Assembly: GCA_938009275.1 (NCBI GenBank)
Contig: CALLHY010000011.1
Location: 62,001 to 126,000 of the forward strand
DNA from: an uncultured bacterium
Lineage (GTDB): Bacteria; Cloacimonadota; Cloacimonadia; Cloacimonadales; Cloacimonadaceae
Direction: 5' to 3'
Length of the DNA stretch: 64,000 bases
Shown: positions 18,541-26,972 of the stretch, piece after piece
Numbering within the stretch: the stretch's first letter is position 1
How the letters are laid out: the number at the start of each line of letters is the position of its first letter
Translations under genes and position numbers: made by a program
The notes under the pieces: generated by a model
Database searches by the model: none
What the model was told of the DNA's origin: nothing
Seen by the model: only the letters and a program-made list of their open reading frames with translations

Positions 18541-21531
18541 CTAAGCTAGTTTAGCTTTGGCTTTATCGACAATCTCCTGGTATTTACTAACATCCACAGG
18601 ATACTTGTGGGCAATACTTATTGCTCTTTGTGCGTAGTCAACAGCTTCACTATATCGGTTTAGCCGATAATTCATGTCGGCTATCACTCCAAGTGTTATC
18701 CCAATTTCTTTGGCATTCCCCAAGCTTAGTTTCAGCATTAAAACTTGTTGGTAATACTCCAAAGCTTTATCTGGGGTTCCCTTTTCTCTAAACACGTTAC
18801 CAATGTTACCAAGCACTTTTATCAGTTCTGCCTTATCATCCATTTTTTCAACTATTATGAGCTTTTGTTGATACAACTCGTAAGCCCTGTCTAACTCTCC
18901 TGTTTTATAATACATAAAGCCAAGATTGCCCAGGACTATGGATTTAACCGACATAAATTGGTGCTCATTCACCAATTCGAGACATAAGTTTAGATATCGC
19001 CTGGCGTCTTCATAGTTACCACAATTCAAATGAAGCAACCCAATGTTACTTTCTGTCTTTGCCTCTCTCAATGCATCATCTGTTAATTGCGTATAATGTA
19101 AGCTCTTTGTGTGGTATTCCAAAGCTTTATCAGTGTCTTTATTATGCTGGAACCAGATTCCCAGATTACTGAAAGCTACAGCTAGTTTGTCGTTATCTGT
19201 TTGGGCCAGACTCATGCATTTATCCCAGAAAGTGTATGCCGAATCAAGATCACCCTTTCTGAAAGCCAAAATACCCATCAAGCGATAACAATCAAAAAGA
19301 TCACTGTTATCCTGCGCGGTTGACCTAACTTCATCCAATGCTTTACCAGATTCATCCCATCTTCCAGTGAGCATCAATATTTCTACAATATTCAGCCTTA
19401 CCCGAGGAACTCGTATTGACTCACCGCTATCTTCAATGTTCTCGCCATCAAGCAAGCTAAGCACTTTATTCCATAGTTCCAACGCAATATTGTTACTATA
19501 TAGTTTTTGCGCCATCTCGGCAGCTTGCTTCAAATAGAACAAAGCTTTGTCTTTTATTCCCGCTTTATGATAGTGGTCTGCCAGTGCATACACAAACTCC
19601 CTGCTACGCTCAGGATACAAAGTTTCTATTGCTTCTGCGGCAAGTTTGTGAAGTATCATTCTGTTGCCGACCAACAGAGTTTTGTAGGCAACGTCCCGGG
19701 TAGTTATATGCTTAAAAAAGTAAGCCGAATAGTCAAAGCCAATTAGCTTAAGGATAAATGCCTGACTCTCTAACTGCTGCAATGTCTCCCTGACATCAAT
19801 GGGGTTATATAGCTTTTCCTCGATCCAATTCAGGATATCTACAAAAAACTCCTGTCCAATTACCGATGCCTTTTGGAGCAATAGCCTGATGTTCTTATCC
19901 AGCAAGTCTAAGCGTGAAAGAATTAAGGCGTTTAAATTTGGAGGCACGGGTATCTCGTCTATACCTGCCTGGGGCATATCCGAGATAAGATTGCACCACT
20001 CTTCAAGATAAAATGGATTTCCCAAACTAAGCTCTTTCACTTTCTGCAAGGCTTCTAGAGGCAATTGCTTTCCGCTTATATTGCTCTGAATCAATTTCGT
20101 CATTACCTCGCTGGTAAGAGGTTCCAATTCCGTCTCACAAAACTGCGGGAGTCCATTATATCTCCCGAAAGCACTGCAATCATGGCGGTACATCATGATT
20201 ATCATTAAGCCATGTGGGTAGATGTAACTACTATTGTTCAGCATCCTATTCAGCAGATTCTGCAGAACAACCTCAGATGAGTCGTCCATCCAGTGTAAAT
20301 CGTCCAGGATAACCATTATTGGCTTATCTTGCCTGGCATGGCTGTCAAGAACCGTTTTAATCAGTAACTGCAGGGCTATCATGATCTGCGGAATCAACTC
20401 AGAGGCAGGTAATCGTAATCGAGTATCCTCATAATATATCTCCAGTAATGCTGCAACAAGCGGTATGGCGTCAGTTATCGACTCAGCATCACTTTCTGCC
20501 AGGTGGCTTGATAAATGCCTGATACCAGCTTCAAACTTACTTTTCTTCGTTGATGCTGGATCACCGGGGTTGATGTTAAATTCCCTTTCAAGCATATTAG
20601 TGAATAAATGAAAAGGTGTGTGGATTACGCCCGAGGCTGCACCAAGAACCAATGACACATCACCTGAATGCAGCTCGCAAAACTCGTTGGCTAACCTCGT
20701 TTTCCCCATGCCAGCATCAGCTTTTATGCCCACTATCCGGATTGGTCTGTCATCTTGCTCAACTTCACTGCTATGGCTTAGTACACACTGGTACGCATTC
20801 CCCAGTAAATCCAGTTCCTTTTCTCTGCCGGCAAACACCGATTTTCGCAAATACCATCTTTGCTTTTTTTCATACTTATAACCAGAAACCGTGTAGCAGT
20901 CAATCTCATTATCGAAGCCCTTGACCCGCAAGCTCCCAAAGTGATCGAAATCGAAAAACCTCTCAACATATTTCATGGTATTGTGAGATAGCATTATTTT
21001 GCCAGCGGGAGAATTGCTCTCCATCCTCTGAGCAAGGTTAACTGCCGCTCCCGTAACGGTAAAATCGCCTTCCCGTTCTTCACCAATTTTACCAACCACT
21101 ACCAGTCCAGTATTAACCCCAATTCGAATCTCAATCTTAGCATCAGGTTCTTCACCTTGAAGCCAGCGATTGTAGTTTTCCAGTTGTTCAATCATCTTTA
21201 AGCCTGATAAGATTGCCCGCTCTGTGTCTTGCTCGCTGGCCTGTTTTGCTCCGAATAAGGCCATTATACCATCACCCATGTATTTGTCTACGAAACCACC
21301 ATAATAGGTAATGCACTTGGTAAACCGCTTCATTAGCTCATCCATGCGAGATTGATAAACTTCCGGATCAAGCTTGCAGCCGAGCACAGTTGAATTCTTG
21401 ATATCTGCAAAAAGTATGCAAACCTCTCTGCGTTCACCCTCTTTTAACCGCAGTTTTTGCAGCTGTTGCTTATTGTCTTCACCTACACTGAATTCATCAA
21501 AAAAGAAAGATAGATCAGGGCTTCGATTCAT
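18541..21531 (-). CDS. Class III adenylate/guanylate cyclase fused to AAA/NB-ARC-like ATPase and TPR repeats
   Basis: 996 residues. The N-terminal class III cyclase domain (about 30-215) shows the metal-binding Asp residues in LFADIKNST and KYMGDGIMALFG, plus IGVNTGLVVVGKIG and GAAVNLAQRMES. A STAND-type ATPase follows, with P-loop KADAGMGKTRL and Walker B IMVILDDLHWMDD. The C-terminal third is a TPR array with repeats such as ALEYHTKSLHYTQL, NIGLLHLNCGNYEDARRYLN and ALEYYQQVLML. I chose ATG at 21531 with GAGGTGG five bases upstream, over GTG at 21537. No membrane segment is visible, so it is a cytoplasmic signal-integrating enzyme. It lies upstream of the giant surface protein on the same strand, which suggests co-expression. 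Confidence 0.92.
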   Translation of the reverse strand: MNRSPDLSFFFDEFSVGEDNKQQLQKLRLKEGERREVCILFADIKNSTVLGCKLDPEVYQSRMDELMKRFTKCITYYGGFVDKYMGDGIMALFGAKQASEQDTERAILSGLKMIEQLENYNRWLQGEEPDAKIEIRIGVNTGLVVVGKIGEEREGDFTVTGAAVNLAQRMESNSPAGKIMLSHNTMKYVERFFDFDHFGSLRVKGFDNEIDCYTVSGYKYEKKQRWYLRKSVFAGREKELDLLGNAYQCVLSHSSEVEQDDRPIRIVGIKADAGMGKTRLANEFCELHSGDVSLVLGAASGVIHTPFHLFTNMLEREFNINPGDPASTKKSKFEAGIRHLSSHLAESDAESITDAIPLVAALLEIYYEDTRLRLPASELIPQIMIALQLLIKTVLDSHARQDKPIMVILDDLHWMDDSSEVVLQNLLNRMLNNSSYIYPHGLMIIMMYRHDCSAFGRYNGLPQFCETELEPLTSEVMTKLIQSNISGKQLPLEALQKVKELSLGNPFYLEEWCNLISDMPQAGIDEIPVPPNLNALILSRLDLLDKNIRLLLQKASVIGQEFFVDILNWIEEKLYNPIDVRETLQQLESQAFILKLIGFDYSAYFFKHITTRDVAYKTLLVGNRMILHKLAAEAIETLYPERSREFVYALADHYHKAGIKDKALFYLKQAAEMAQKLYSNNIALELWNKVLSLLDGENIEDSGESIRVPRVRLNIVEILMLTGRWDESGKALDEVRSTAQDNSDLFDCYRLMGILAFRKGDLDSAYTFWDKCMSLAQTDNDKLAVAFSNLGIWFQHNKDTDKALEYHTKSLHYTQLTDDALREAKTESNIGLLHLNCGNYEDARRYLNLCLELVNEHQFMSVKSIVLGNLGFMYYKTGELDRAYELYQQKLIIVEKMDDKAELIKVLGNIGNVFREKGTPDKALEYYQQVLMLKLSLGNAKEIGITLGVIADMNYRLNRYSEAVDYAQRAISIAHKYPVDVSKYQEIVDKAKAKLA

Positions 21532-21594
21532 TGCCACCTCAAACGCATCTGGATAGCCAACATTACTCTAACTCAGATGCTACTTTTGCTTTTG

Positions 21595-21624
21595 ACCATA
21601 GAAATATACTGCATATTATGTCAA
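21595..21624 (-). promoter_or_regulatory. Candidate promoter of the cyclase/giant-protein unit
   Basis: On the minus strand, TTGACA (21619-21624), an 18-nt spacer and TATGGT (21595-21600) lie about 65 bases upstream of the cyclase ATG. The -35 is preceded by GC, as in several other candidate promoters here. The -10 is weak. Confidence 0.35.
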
Positions 21625-22084
21625 GCAAAATCATGGCACATTTGTTAGATTTTATTAATGTGCGCCAAAGCAATCGATTAGAGCTTTTGCTGGTAGCCAT
21701 GTTGCCGATTCTCAAAAACCTCCATCCCTGGCTATCGGGAAGCAGGACAATTCATTGTTAACCGCTTAACAAAGTCTATGCTCATGATAGTTATCTATGC
21801 GTCTCCCAAAACTAACGACTCCCCAGCACATAAGAAACCAGAATATCATCTATCATTGTGGTGTCCCCATCACCACAAAGGCCAGATGTTTTATCCAGAC
21901 AGGCAAAGCTTTGCCTCTGTCGGCCAGGAACTCGACAACCCACTTGGGGTGGGGACGTCACTTCATCACGCACTCCACCTATCGAACCCACACCCCTTCC
22001 ACCATCCAATCATCAAGTGCTAATAATCAACAAAACTCTCTAATTCATCTCTGGTTCACCGAAAAAACCGCTGGTAACCGCGTA

Positions 22085-22124
22085 GTGATTCCCGGGTGAA
22101 TCCCAGGTCCCACCCGGGAATCAC
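22085..22124. repeat. Perfect GC-rich inverted repeat, 14-bp arms
   Basis: GTGATTCCCGGGTG at 22085-22098 is the exact reverse complement of CACCCGGGAATCAC at 22111-22124, with a 12-nt loop. It is followed by partial repeats of the same words (GGATTCACGAGGCAATCAC). No T-run follows. It may be a protein-binding site or a decayed repeat unit. Confidence 0.75.
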
Positions 22125-22374
22125 GAGGGATTCACGAGGCAATCACCTGCCATTAGTTCTATGATACTCTTAGTTAGGATAGCTGGTATTAAATGATGTT
22201 TATTAAATGATCCTGTTAGCTTTCTCGATGCTATCTTGATGAGCAGGAGGGTTTTAAAAAGGCTGGGGCTTCTGTTAGATTTAAGTGAAATGAACCGAAA
22301 TTAGCTGATGCTTTATTCTCCCTCTAAACCCGCAACAACGATCCATTCAAGTCAGCTTGCGATATCATGTTTAA

Positions 22375-22543
22375 GATCATTGCATAATCTGGAACGCCGG
22401 ATTTATTCGGCTGGAATAACCAGATTTATCTGGTTAGCAGATGATAATGTAATCCCCAATAGTCATTAGTTTAGCTTTAATAACGAATAAATCCGTTGTT
22501 CCAACTGGCTGTAGCCTGTTTTCTATTTATGTGCAATGGTCTC
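22375..22543 (+). repeat. 169-bp MITE-like element, copy B
   Basis: This is the inverted partner of 5472-5640, of equal length and roughly 92-93% identical by eye. Terminal words are GATCATTGCA at the left end and, read inward from the right end, GACCATTGCA, giving inverted ends. The internal AACCAGAT-AA-ATCTGGTT palindrome is intact; the second one carries one mismatch (GCCGGATTTATTCGGC on this strand). It lies just upstream of the N-acyltransferase gene, so any read-through or promoter activity would affect that operon. Confidence 0.85.
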
Positions 22544-22651
22544 TGTTTGATACATGGAAGAATGTGAGGGCTGATAATCTGCTTGACAGTTTGCACACTA
22601 ATGCGAGAAAATGGAACTTATGTTTATGTTAAAGAACATGATGGAGTTAAG

Positions 22652-23500
22652 ATGCCAAATAACTTGCACTTGAAAGTGTTAACAGAGATGCTGAACCTGA
22701 ATCGCTTGTCCAGAATTAAGAACTTCCGCGCTCATATTCCCATTTGCATCGAAAAGAAGAACTTCATAATAAAAACTGCCGATTCTCCCCATGAACTGCG
22801 TCAAGCTCTTATGCTACGACATGACGTTTTTTTAACCGAGTTACTAAAACGGAAAAAACGCTCTGGAATCGATAAAGACAGATTCGACAAGCACTGTGAT
22901 CACCTCATTATCATAGATAAACGCAGTAATCAGATTATTGGCACCTACCGTCTCCAATCATCTGAGCATACCAAAAAATGGTACACAGCCACAGAGTTTC
23001 ACATGAGACACATAAAGAAACTACCAGGAACAAAACTTGAACTCGGCCGTGCATGCGTTCATCCCGATCACCGCAATGGAATAACCATTGCCCTGTTATG
23101 GGAAGGTATAACCGCTTACATTAACGCCAGTGGCAGCAGCTATCTGTTTGGATGTTCCAGCATAAAAACCATGGACAAAGAAGAGATTCGGCAGATTTAC
23201 TCATACCTGATGCAAAACGGGCATATCTCTAACGACCATCGGGTTCGCCCAAAAGCTAAGTTCCAGGTTCCAGGCTTCAAAAAATATTCCCGCTTACATC
23301 CGCAACACTGGCAAATACCCATAGAGCATCATGTAATGAAAGACAAGATTCCCTCACTTTTAGCCTCTTACCTCAAGGTTGGCGCTAAAGTGTGTGGAAC
23401 CCCAGCGCTGGATAAGAGCTTTAAGTGTATCGATTTTCTTACTCTTATGAATGTAGACGATCTCAATAAAACCTATCAGCGCAGACACAGTTCGGAGTAA
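22652..23500 (+). CDS. OlsB/GlsB-like N-acyltransferase (amino-acid lipid synthesis, first step)
   Basis: 282 residues resembling the hemolysin/OlsB GNAT-type family that N-acylates ornithine or glycine using 3-hydroxyacyl-ACP. Family features: ELRQALMLRHDVFLTELL near the start, the Asp-rich DKDRFDKHCDHLIIID, IIGTYRLQSSE, and the signature LELGRACVHPDHRNG (Glu-Leu-Gly-Arg-x-x-V-x-P). I chose ATG at 22652 because GGAG lies five bases upstream; a TTG at 22583 coincides with a TTGACA box and is unlikely as a start. The next gene is a PlsC-type O-acyltransferase, giving the two-gene arrangement known for ornithine lipids (OlsB/OlsA) and glycine lipids (GlsB/GlsA). Which amino acid is used cannot be told. 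Confidence 0.85.
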   Translation: MPNNLHLKVLTEMLNLNRLSRIKNFRAHIPICIEKKNFIIKTADSPHELRQALMLRHDVFLTELLKRKKRSGIDKDRFDKHCDHLIIIDKRSNQIIGTYRLQSSEHTKKWYTATEFHMRHIKKLPGTKLELGRACVHPDHRNGITIALLWEGITAYINASGSSYLFGCSSIKTMDKEEIRQIYSYLMQNGHISNDHRVRPKAKFQVPGFKKYSRLHPQHWQIPIEHHVMKDKIPSLLASYLKVGAKVCGTPALDKSFKCIDFLTLMNVDDLNKTYQRRHSSE

Positions 23501-23512
23501 GAGTATTATCTC

Positions 23513-24310
23513 ATGCGGAGATGTAAGTTTTTCTTGTGGCATTTATGGCTGGTATGCGAGTTCTTCATCTACTCGTATTGCATCAAACTGCTCACAAGAG
23601 ATGAGATTGTTCTGCGCCACAGGTTAGTAAAGAACACTACCCGGATCGCAAAGAGATTCCTATCTGCATTCCAGGTTAAATTAATAGTCAACAATTCCGA
23701 ACGTTTAGCCCAAATGCATGATACAAATTACCTGGCAATAGCCAATCATGTTTCCTACACCGATATCATCCTGCTATCATCAATAGAAAACTTCGTGTTT
23801 ATTACTTCTGTAGAAATGAGCCAAAACGTTTTTCTTGGGAGTATAACCAGGTATGGTGGCTGCCTGTTCACCGATCGCAAAAAGTTCGTATCCCTCCCCA
23901 AGGAAATCGATAAATTCGCAGATACTATCCGGCAAGGATTCAAGGTAATGCTCTTCCCCGAAGGCACCAGCACCAATGGCGAAACTGTGAAAGACTTCCG
24001 TAAGTCACTTTTCCAGGTGGCTGTTTCTGCCAAATGCCCCATCTTGCCTATATGTGTTCACTACAAAAAGATAGATGGAAAGCCAATAGATAGCAGCACC
24101 AGAGACCTCATTTGCTGGTATGGAGACATGGATTTTGCCCCTCATTTTATGAAGCTTATCGGGCACACTATTGAAGCCGAAATCCACATTTTAGACCCAA
24201 TATATGATGTCAGCATGAAAACGCGTCAGGCACTATCAAATGAAGCTTTCACGCAAATTTATGACTGCTATCATAAAGACGATCCTTCAAGTTTCTGTTT
24301 GACAGATTAA
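23513..24310 (+). CDS. PlsC/OlsA-like 1-acyl-glycerol-3-phosphate or lyso-aminolipid O-acyltransferase
   Basis: A 265-residue member of the PlsC superfamily. The catalytic motif HX4D is seen in NHVSYTDI, and the acyl-acceptor motif in FPEGTSTNG; a hydrophobic N-terminal stretch (FFLWHLWLVCEFFIYSYC) can anchor it in the membrane. It starts twelve bases after the N-acyltransferase, so the pair most likely performs the N- and then O-acylation of an aminolipid. The alternative is a housekeeping phosphatidate-forming PlsC; the pairing argues for the former. Confidence 0.87.
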   Translation: MRRCKFFLWHLWLVCEFFIYSYCIKLLTRDEIVLRHRLVKNTTRIAKRFLSAFQVKLIVNNSERLAQMHDTNYLAIANHVSYTDIILLSSIENFVFITSVEMSQNVFLGSITRYGGCLFTDRKKFVSLPKEIDKFADTIRQGFKVMLFPEGTSTNGETVKDFRKSLFQVAVSAKCPILPICVHYKKIDGKPIDSSTRDLICWYGDMDFAPHFMKLIGHTIEAEIHILDPIYDVSMKTRQALSNEAFTQIYDCYHKDDPSSFCLTD

Positions 24311-24361
24311 GCCGACTAATATTTACTGCCATAAATCGTCCTATCCCTTTAGGAGGAATAA

Positions 24362-24550
24362 ATGAAGACCAAAGATAAACTTCATCTTAGTAAAGTAAAC
24401 TTCCTGCTATTGTTGCTTGCAGCTATCTTGCTGATAGTTGGATATTTCATCATGTCTTTAAACGAGATAGCAGTATCACCGGTTATCCTCTGTGCAGTAT
24501 ATGTTTGTCTTATTCCAATAGCACTTCTCTATCAACCTAAAAAGCGTTAG
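24362..24550 (+). CDS. Small two-helix membrane protein, DUF3098-like
   Basis: 62 residues with two hydrophobic segments (about 12-32 and 38-56) and charged ends (MKTKDKLHLSK and QPKKR). The layout, with GYFIMS between the helices, resembles the small DUF3098 proteins of Bacteroidota, but the match is loose. A strong AGGAGGAATAA precedes the ATG. The stop codon abuts the ATG of the DUF58 gene, so the two are translated from one message. Confidence 0.72.
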   Translation: MKTKDKLHLSKVNFLLLLLAAILLIVGYFIMSLNEIAVSPVILCAVYVCLIPIALLYQPKKR

Positions 24551-25429
24551 ATGCCCCTGCTCAGTGAAGAAGCCCTTATCCGGCTAAATAGGTTTCAGCT
24601 TTCTGCCAAAAGCACTGTTGAAGGCTTTCTGGTAGGATTGCATAAATCTCCCTATCATGGCTTCAGTGCTGAATATTCCGACCATCGCCAATACAATCCC
24701 GGAGAGCCGCTAAAAGACCTCGATTGGAAGGTATTGGCAAAAACTGAGCGATACTATGTAAAACGCTATGAAGAAGAGACTAACCTGCGTAGTTACATTC
24801 TGTTAGATCACAGCAAATCAATGTTCTTTTCCTCTGGAACAACAAGTAAGATGGACTATGCAAGCCGCTTAGCTGGTGCTTTAGCCTGGCTGATGATATC
24901 GCAAAAAGACGCTGCTGGACTTTATACTTTTAACCATAAAATAACCGCAGCTCTCCCTCCAAAAGCAATTCGCAGCTACACGGCAGAGCTCTTTGCCCGC
25001 TTGATAGACCTAAGACCAGAGGATAAAACAGATATCTTAAACCCCTTACACCAAATAGCCGAATTAATTCGTAAGCGAAGCTTAGTTATACTGATTAGTG
25101 ATTTGCTGGATGAACCAGAACGCATTATGGAAGCACTTAAGCACTTTAGGGCAAGACAGCATGAAGTGCTGGTGTTCCATGTTTGTGATCCCCAGGAAGA
25201 GCAGTTTTTGTACAAACGTGAAACCGAATTCATAGACAGCGAGACCGGTGAGAAGATTACTGTAACCCCCTGGCAGATACGATATGAGTATCTTACTAAC
25301 TACAATGCGTTTACTGCATATATGAAGGATGAGTGCTACAGAAACCGCATAGAGTATAACCCCGTTTCTATCGCCACTCCATTAGAGGACCTCTTACTAA
25401 AATATCTGGTAAAGAGAAGCAGAGGTTAG
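24551..25429 (+). CDS. DUF58 domain protein (MoxR-system type)
   Basis: 292 residues with the DUF58 hallmarks: GLHKSPYHGFSAEYSDHRQY, the NPGEPLKDLDWKVLAKTERY motif and then a vWA-like domain beginning YILLDHSKSM with a partial MIDAS-type D-x-S-x-S. Such proteins normally act with a MoxR AAA ATPase and other vWA proteins in assembling or activating envelope or metal-dependent complexes; no moxR gene lies in this window. It sits between a small membrane protein and the fumarase genes, with gaps of 0 and 2 bases. Function in this organism is unknown. Confidence 0.88.
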   Translation: MPLLSEEALIRLNRFQLSAKSTVEGFLVGLHKSPYHGFSAEYSDHRQYNPGEPLKDLDWKVLAKTERYYVKRYEEETNLRSYILLDHSKSMFFSSGTTSKMDYASRLAGALAWLMISQKDAAGLYTFNHKITAALPPKAIRSYTAELFARLIDLRPEDKTDILNPLHQIAELIRKRSLVILISDLLDEPERIMEALKHFRARQHEVLVFHVCDPQEEQFLYKRETEFIDSETGEKITVTPWQIRYEYLTNYNAFTAYMKDECYRNRIEYNPVSIATPLEDLLLKYLVKRSRG

Positions 25430-25431
25430 TA

Positions 25432-26283
25432 ATGGAGGTTCGATTTATTGACGATCAGCTTATTTATAATACCGTCTATGAAGCTATAAAGTATGTCACT
25501 TATCACCCAGACCCTGCCATAACATCTTTACTACAGAAAGCCTTAGCCAATGAGAATGACGAGTTGCGCAAAGACGTTCTTGATAGCCTGATTCAAAATA
25601 TCGAGCTGTCGCCCCGAGTAACAATCCCCCTCTGCCAGGATACTGGAACTCTAGTAGTATTCGTGGAGCTGGGAAATTGCTGTATAATAAAAGGTAAACC
25701 CATAGATTCTATTATAAACGATGCACTAATAAAGGCGAGTGCTGACTTATATCTTAGAGCTTCCATTGTCAATGACCCCCTCTTTAACAGATCAAACATC
25801 AATAACAACCACCCAGCGATAGTGCATACCAGAATAGTCGAAGGGGATAAGCTTAAGCTAAAGATCGCTCAAAAAGGTGGAGGTGCAGAGAATATGAGTA
25901 GGATAAGAATGATGCTTCCCACCTGCACCGTGCAAGATGTGATTGACTTTGTCGTAGAAACAGTCGCAATAGCCGGAGCAAAAGCCTGCCCACCTCTTAT
26001 TCTTGGCATAGGCATTGGTGGTAATTTTGAGCAGTGCGCAATGATGGCCAAAGAAGCATTATTGAAGCCCATTGGAACGATTAGTAGTGAAACCAGGTAT
26101 GCGAAGCTGGAGCACTGCATACTAAGCGCAGTTAACTCCACTGGCATTGGAGCTCAAGGAATGGGAGGAGATTTAACTGCATTATCTGTTCAGATCATGC
26201 ACGCTCCCTGCCATATCGCCAGCTTACCCGTGGCGGTAAATATCCAGTGCCATGCTCACAGACATATCGAGATCGAGATATAA
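25432..26283 (+). CDS. Class I fumarate hydratase (or L-tartrate dehydratase) alpha subunit
   Basis: 283 residues matching the N-terminal catalytic half of iron-sulfur class I fumarases. Conserved parts are IPLCQDTGTLVVF (cluster-ligand Cys), NNHPAIVHTRIVEG, the glycine-rich AQKGGGAENMSRIRM, AKACPPLILGIGIGG with the second cluster Cys and GNFEQCAMMAKEALL, with a further Cys (third ligand or neighbour). It converts fumarate to malate in the cytoplasm and needs a [4Fe-4S] cluster that is sensitive to oxygen. The beta subunit follows after three bases. Fumarate rather than tartrate is the more likely substrate in a fermenter, but sequence alone does not decide. Confidence 0.92.
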   Translation: MEVRFIDDQLIYNTVYEAIKYVTYHPDPAITSLLQKALANENDELRKDVLDSLIQNIELSPRVTIPLCQDTGTLVVFVELGNCCIIKGKPIDSIINDALIKASADLYLRASIVNDPLFNRSNINNNHPAIVHTRIVEGDKLKLKIAQKGGGAENMSRIRMMLPTCTVQDVIDFVVETVAIAGAKACPPLILGIGIGGNFEQCAMMAKEALLKPIGTISSETRYAKLEHCILSAVNSTGIGAQGMGGDLTALSVQIMHAPCHIASLPVAVNIQCHAHRHIEIEI

Positions 26284-26286
26284 CCG

Positions 26287-26790
26287 ATGACAACCCACAT
26301 ATTATCCCTGCCCATCTGCATTCAAGATATTGAGAAGTTCTCTATAGGCGACAAAGTATTGTTATCTGGAACAATCTATACTGCGAGAGATGCTGCTCAC
26401 AAGAAACTTGTTGACCTGGTATCCAATGGTAATACCCTACCTTTTAACCTGGCAGACACCGCCATCTTCTATTGTGGACCAAGCCCAACTCCACCCGGTA
26501 AGGTTTGCGGTGCAATCGGGCCAACCACTAGTTCAAGAATGGACGTCTATACCATAAACATGATAGAAAGAGGCTTGAGACTTATGATTGGCAAGGGGGA
26601 AAGAAGTCCCGAAGTTGTAGAAACAATCAGAGCATATAAAGCTGTATATCTCTCCTGCCTTGGGGGCATATCTGCCCTGTTGTCTCAAAGCATTGTTTCA
26701 TGTGAAACATTTCTATGGCCAGAACTTGGTGCTGAAGCTGTTTTCAAGCTTGTTGTTAATAACATGCCCGCTTATGTGTCTGTTGTGTAA
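26287..26790 (+). CDS. Class I fumarate hydratase (or L-tartrate dehydratase) beta subunit
   Basis: 167 residues, the swivelling C-terminal half of class I fumarase. Conserved motifs are GDKVLLSGTIYTARDAAHKK, IFYCGPSPTPPG, GPTTSSRMD and GKGERS, and the substrate-binding R and T residues are present. It works only with the alpha subunit encoded three bases upstream. Length is typical for the separate beta chain. It closes the plus-strand unit that starts at the acyltransferase genes. Confidence 0.92.
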   Translation: MTTHILSLPICIQDIEKFSIGDKVLLSGTIYTARDAAHKKLVDLVSNGNTLPFNLADTAIFYCGPSPTPPGKVCGAIGPTTSSRMDVYTINMIERGLRLMIGKGERSPEVVETIRAYKAVYLSCLGGISALLSQSIVSCETFLWPELGAEAVFKLVVNNMPAYVSVV

Positions 26791-26904
26791 TTGATTACCC
26801 ATTGCTTTATTCACCCCTGGCTGCCATACTCTTCCCGAATATCCAATGAAGCACGTACTATTATAGCGATTAGCAAGTTATTATCAAAAGCTTGATCTCT
26901 CTTG

Positions 26905-26945
26905 AATCTAATGCGTAATGCGTTCAAGGAAGCAGCAAGGAAGAG
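26905..26945. repeat. Partial copy of the long-hairpin repeat family
   Basis: The words ATGCGTAATGCG and CAAGGAAGCAGCAAGGAAG occur side by side here. The first resembles the right arm of the 10689-10785 hairpin and the second the right arm of the 34-nt-arm hairpins. No matching left arm is present, so this is probably a decayed or half copy between convergent genes. Confidence 0.55.
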
Positions 26946-26972
26946 GTAGTAAGATGTTATGGATGCGGGAGA

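Larger units (their letters stand above)
21532..22651. other. 1.1-kb intergenic region with repeats between divergent genes
   Basis: The gap lies between the cyclase gene (minus) and the N-acyltransferase gene (plus). It contains a cyclase-side promoter candidate, a perfect 16-bp palindrome AGGCAAAGCTTTGCCT at 21901-21916 set in a longer imperfect one, a 14-bp-arm GC-rich hairpin at 22085-22124 and copy B of the 169-bp element. Short frames in 21531-22100 overlap each other and look like chance. TTGACA at 22583-22588 could be a -35 box for the acyltransferase genes, though no good -10 follows. Confidence 0.7.

Noticed and set aside
21531..22099. Several overlapping short frames on both strands in the 1.1-kb gap
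   Set aside because: They overlap each other in different frames, have no recognisable domains and include palindromic sequence.
22583..22651. Extending the N-acyltransferase to a TTG at 22583
   Set aside because: The TTG is part of a TTGACA box and the extra residues are not family-like; the ATG at 22652 has a proper GGAG spacing.
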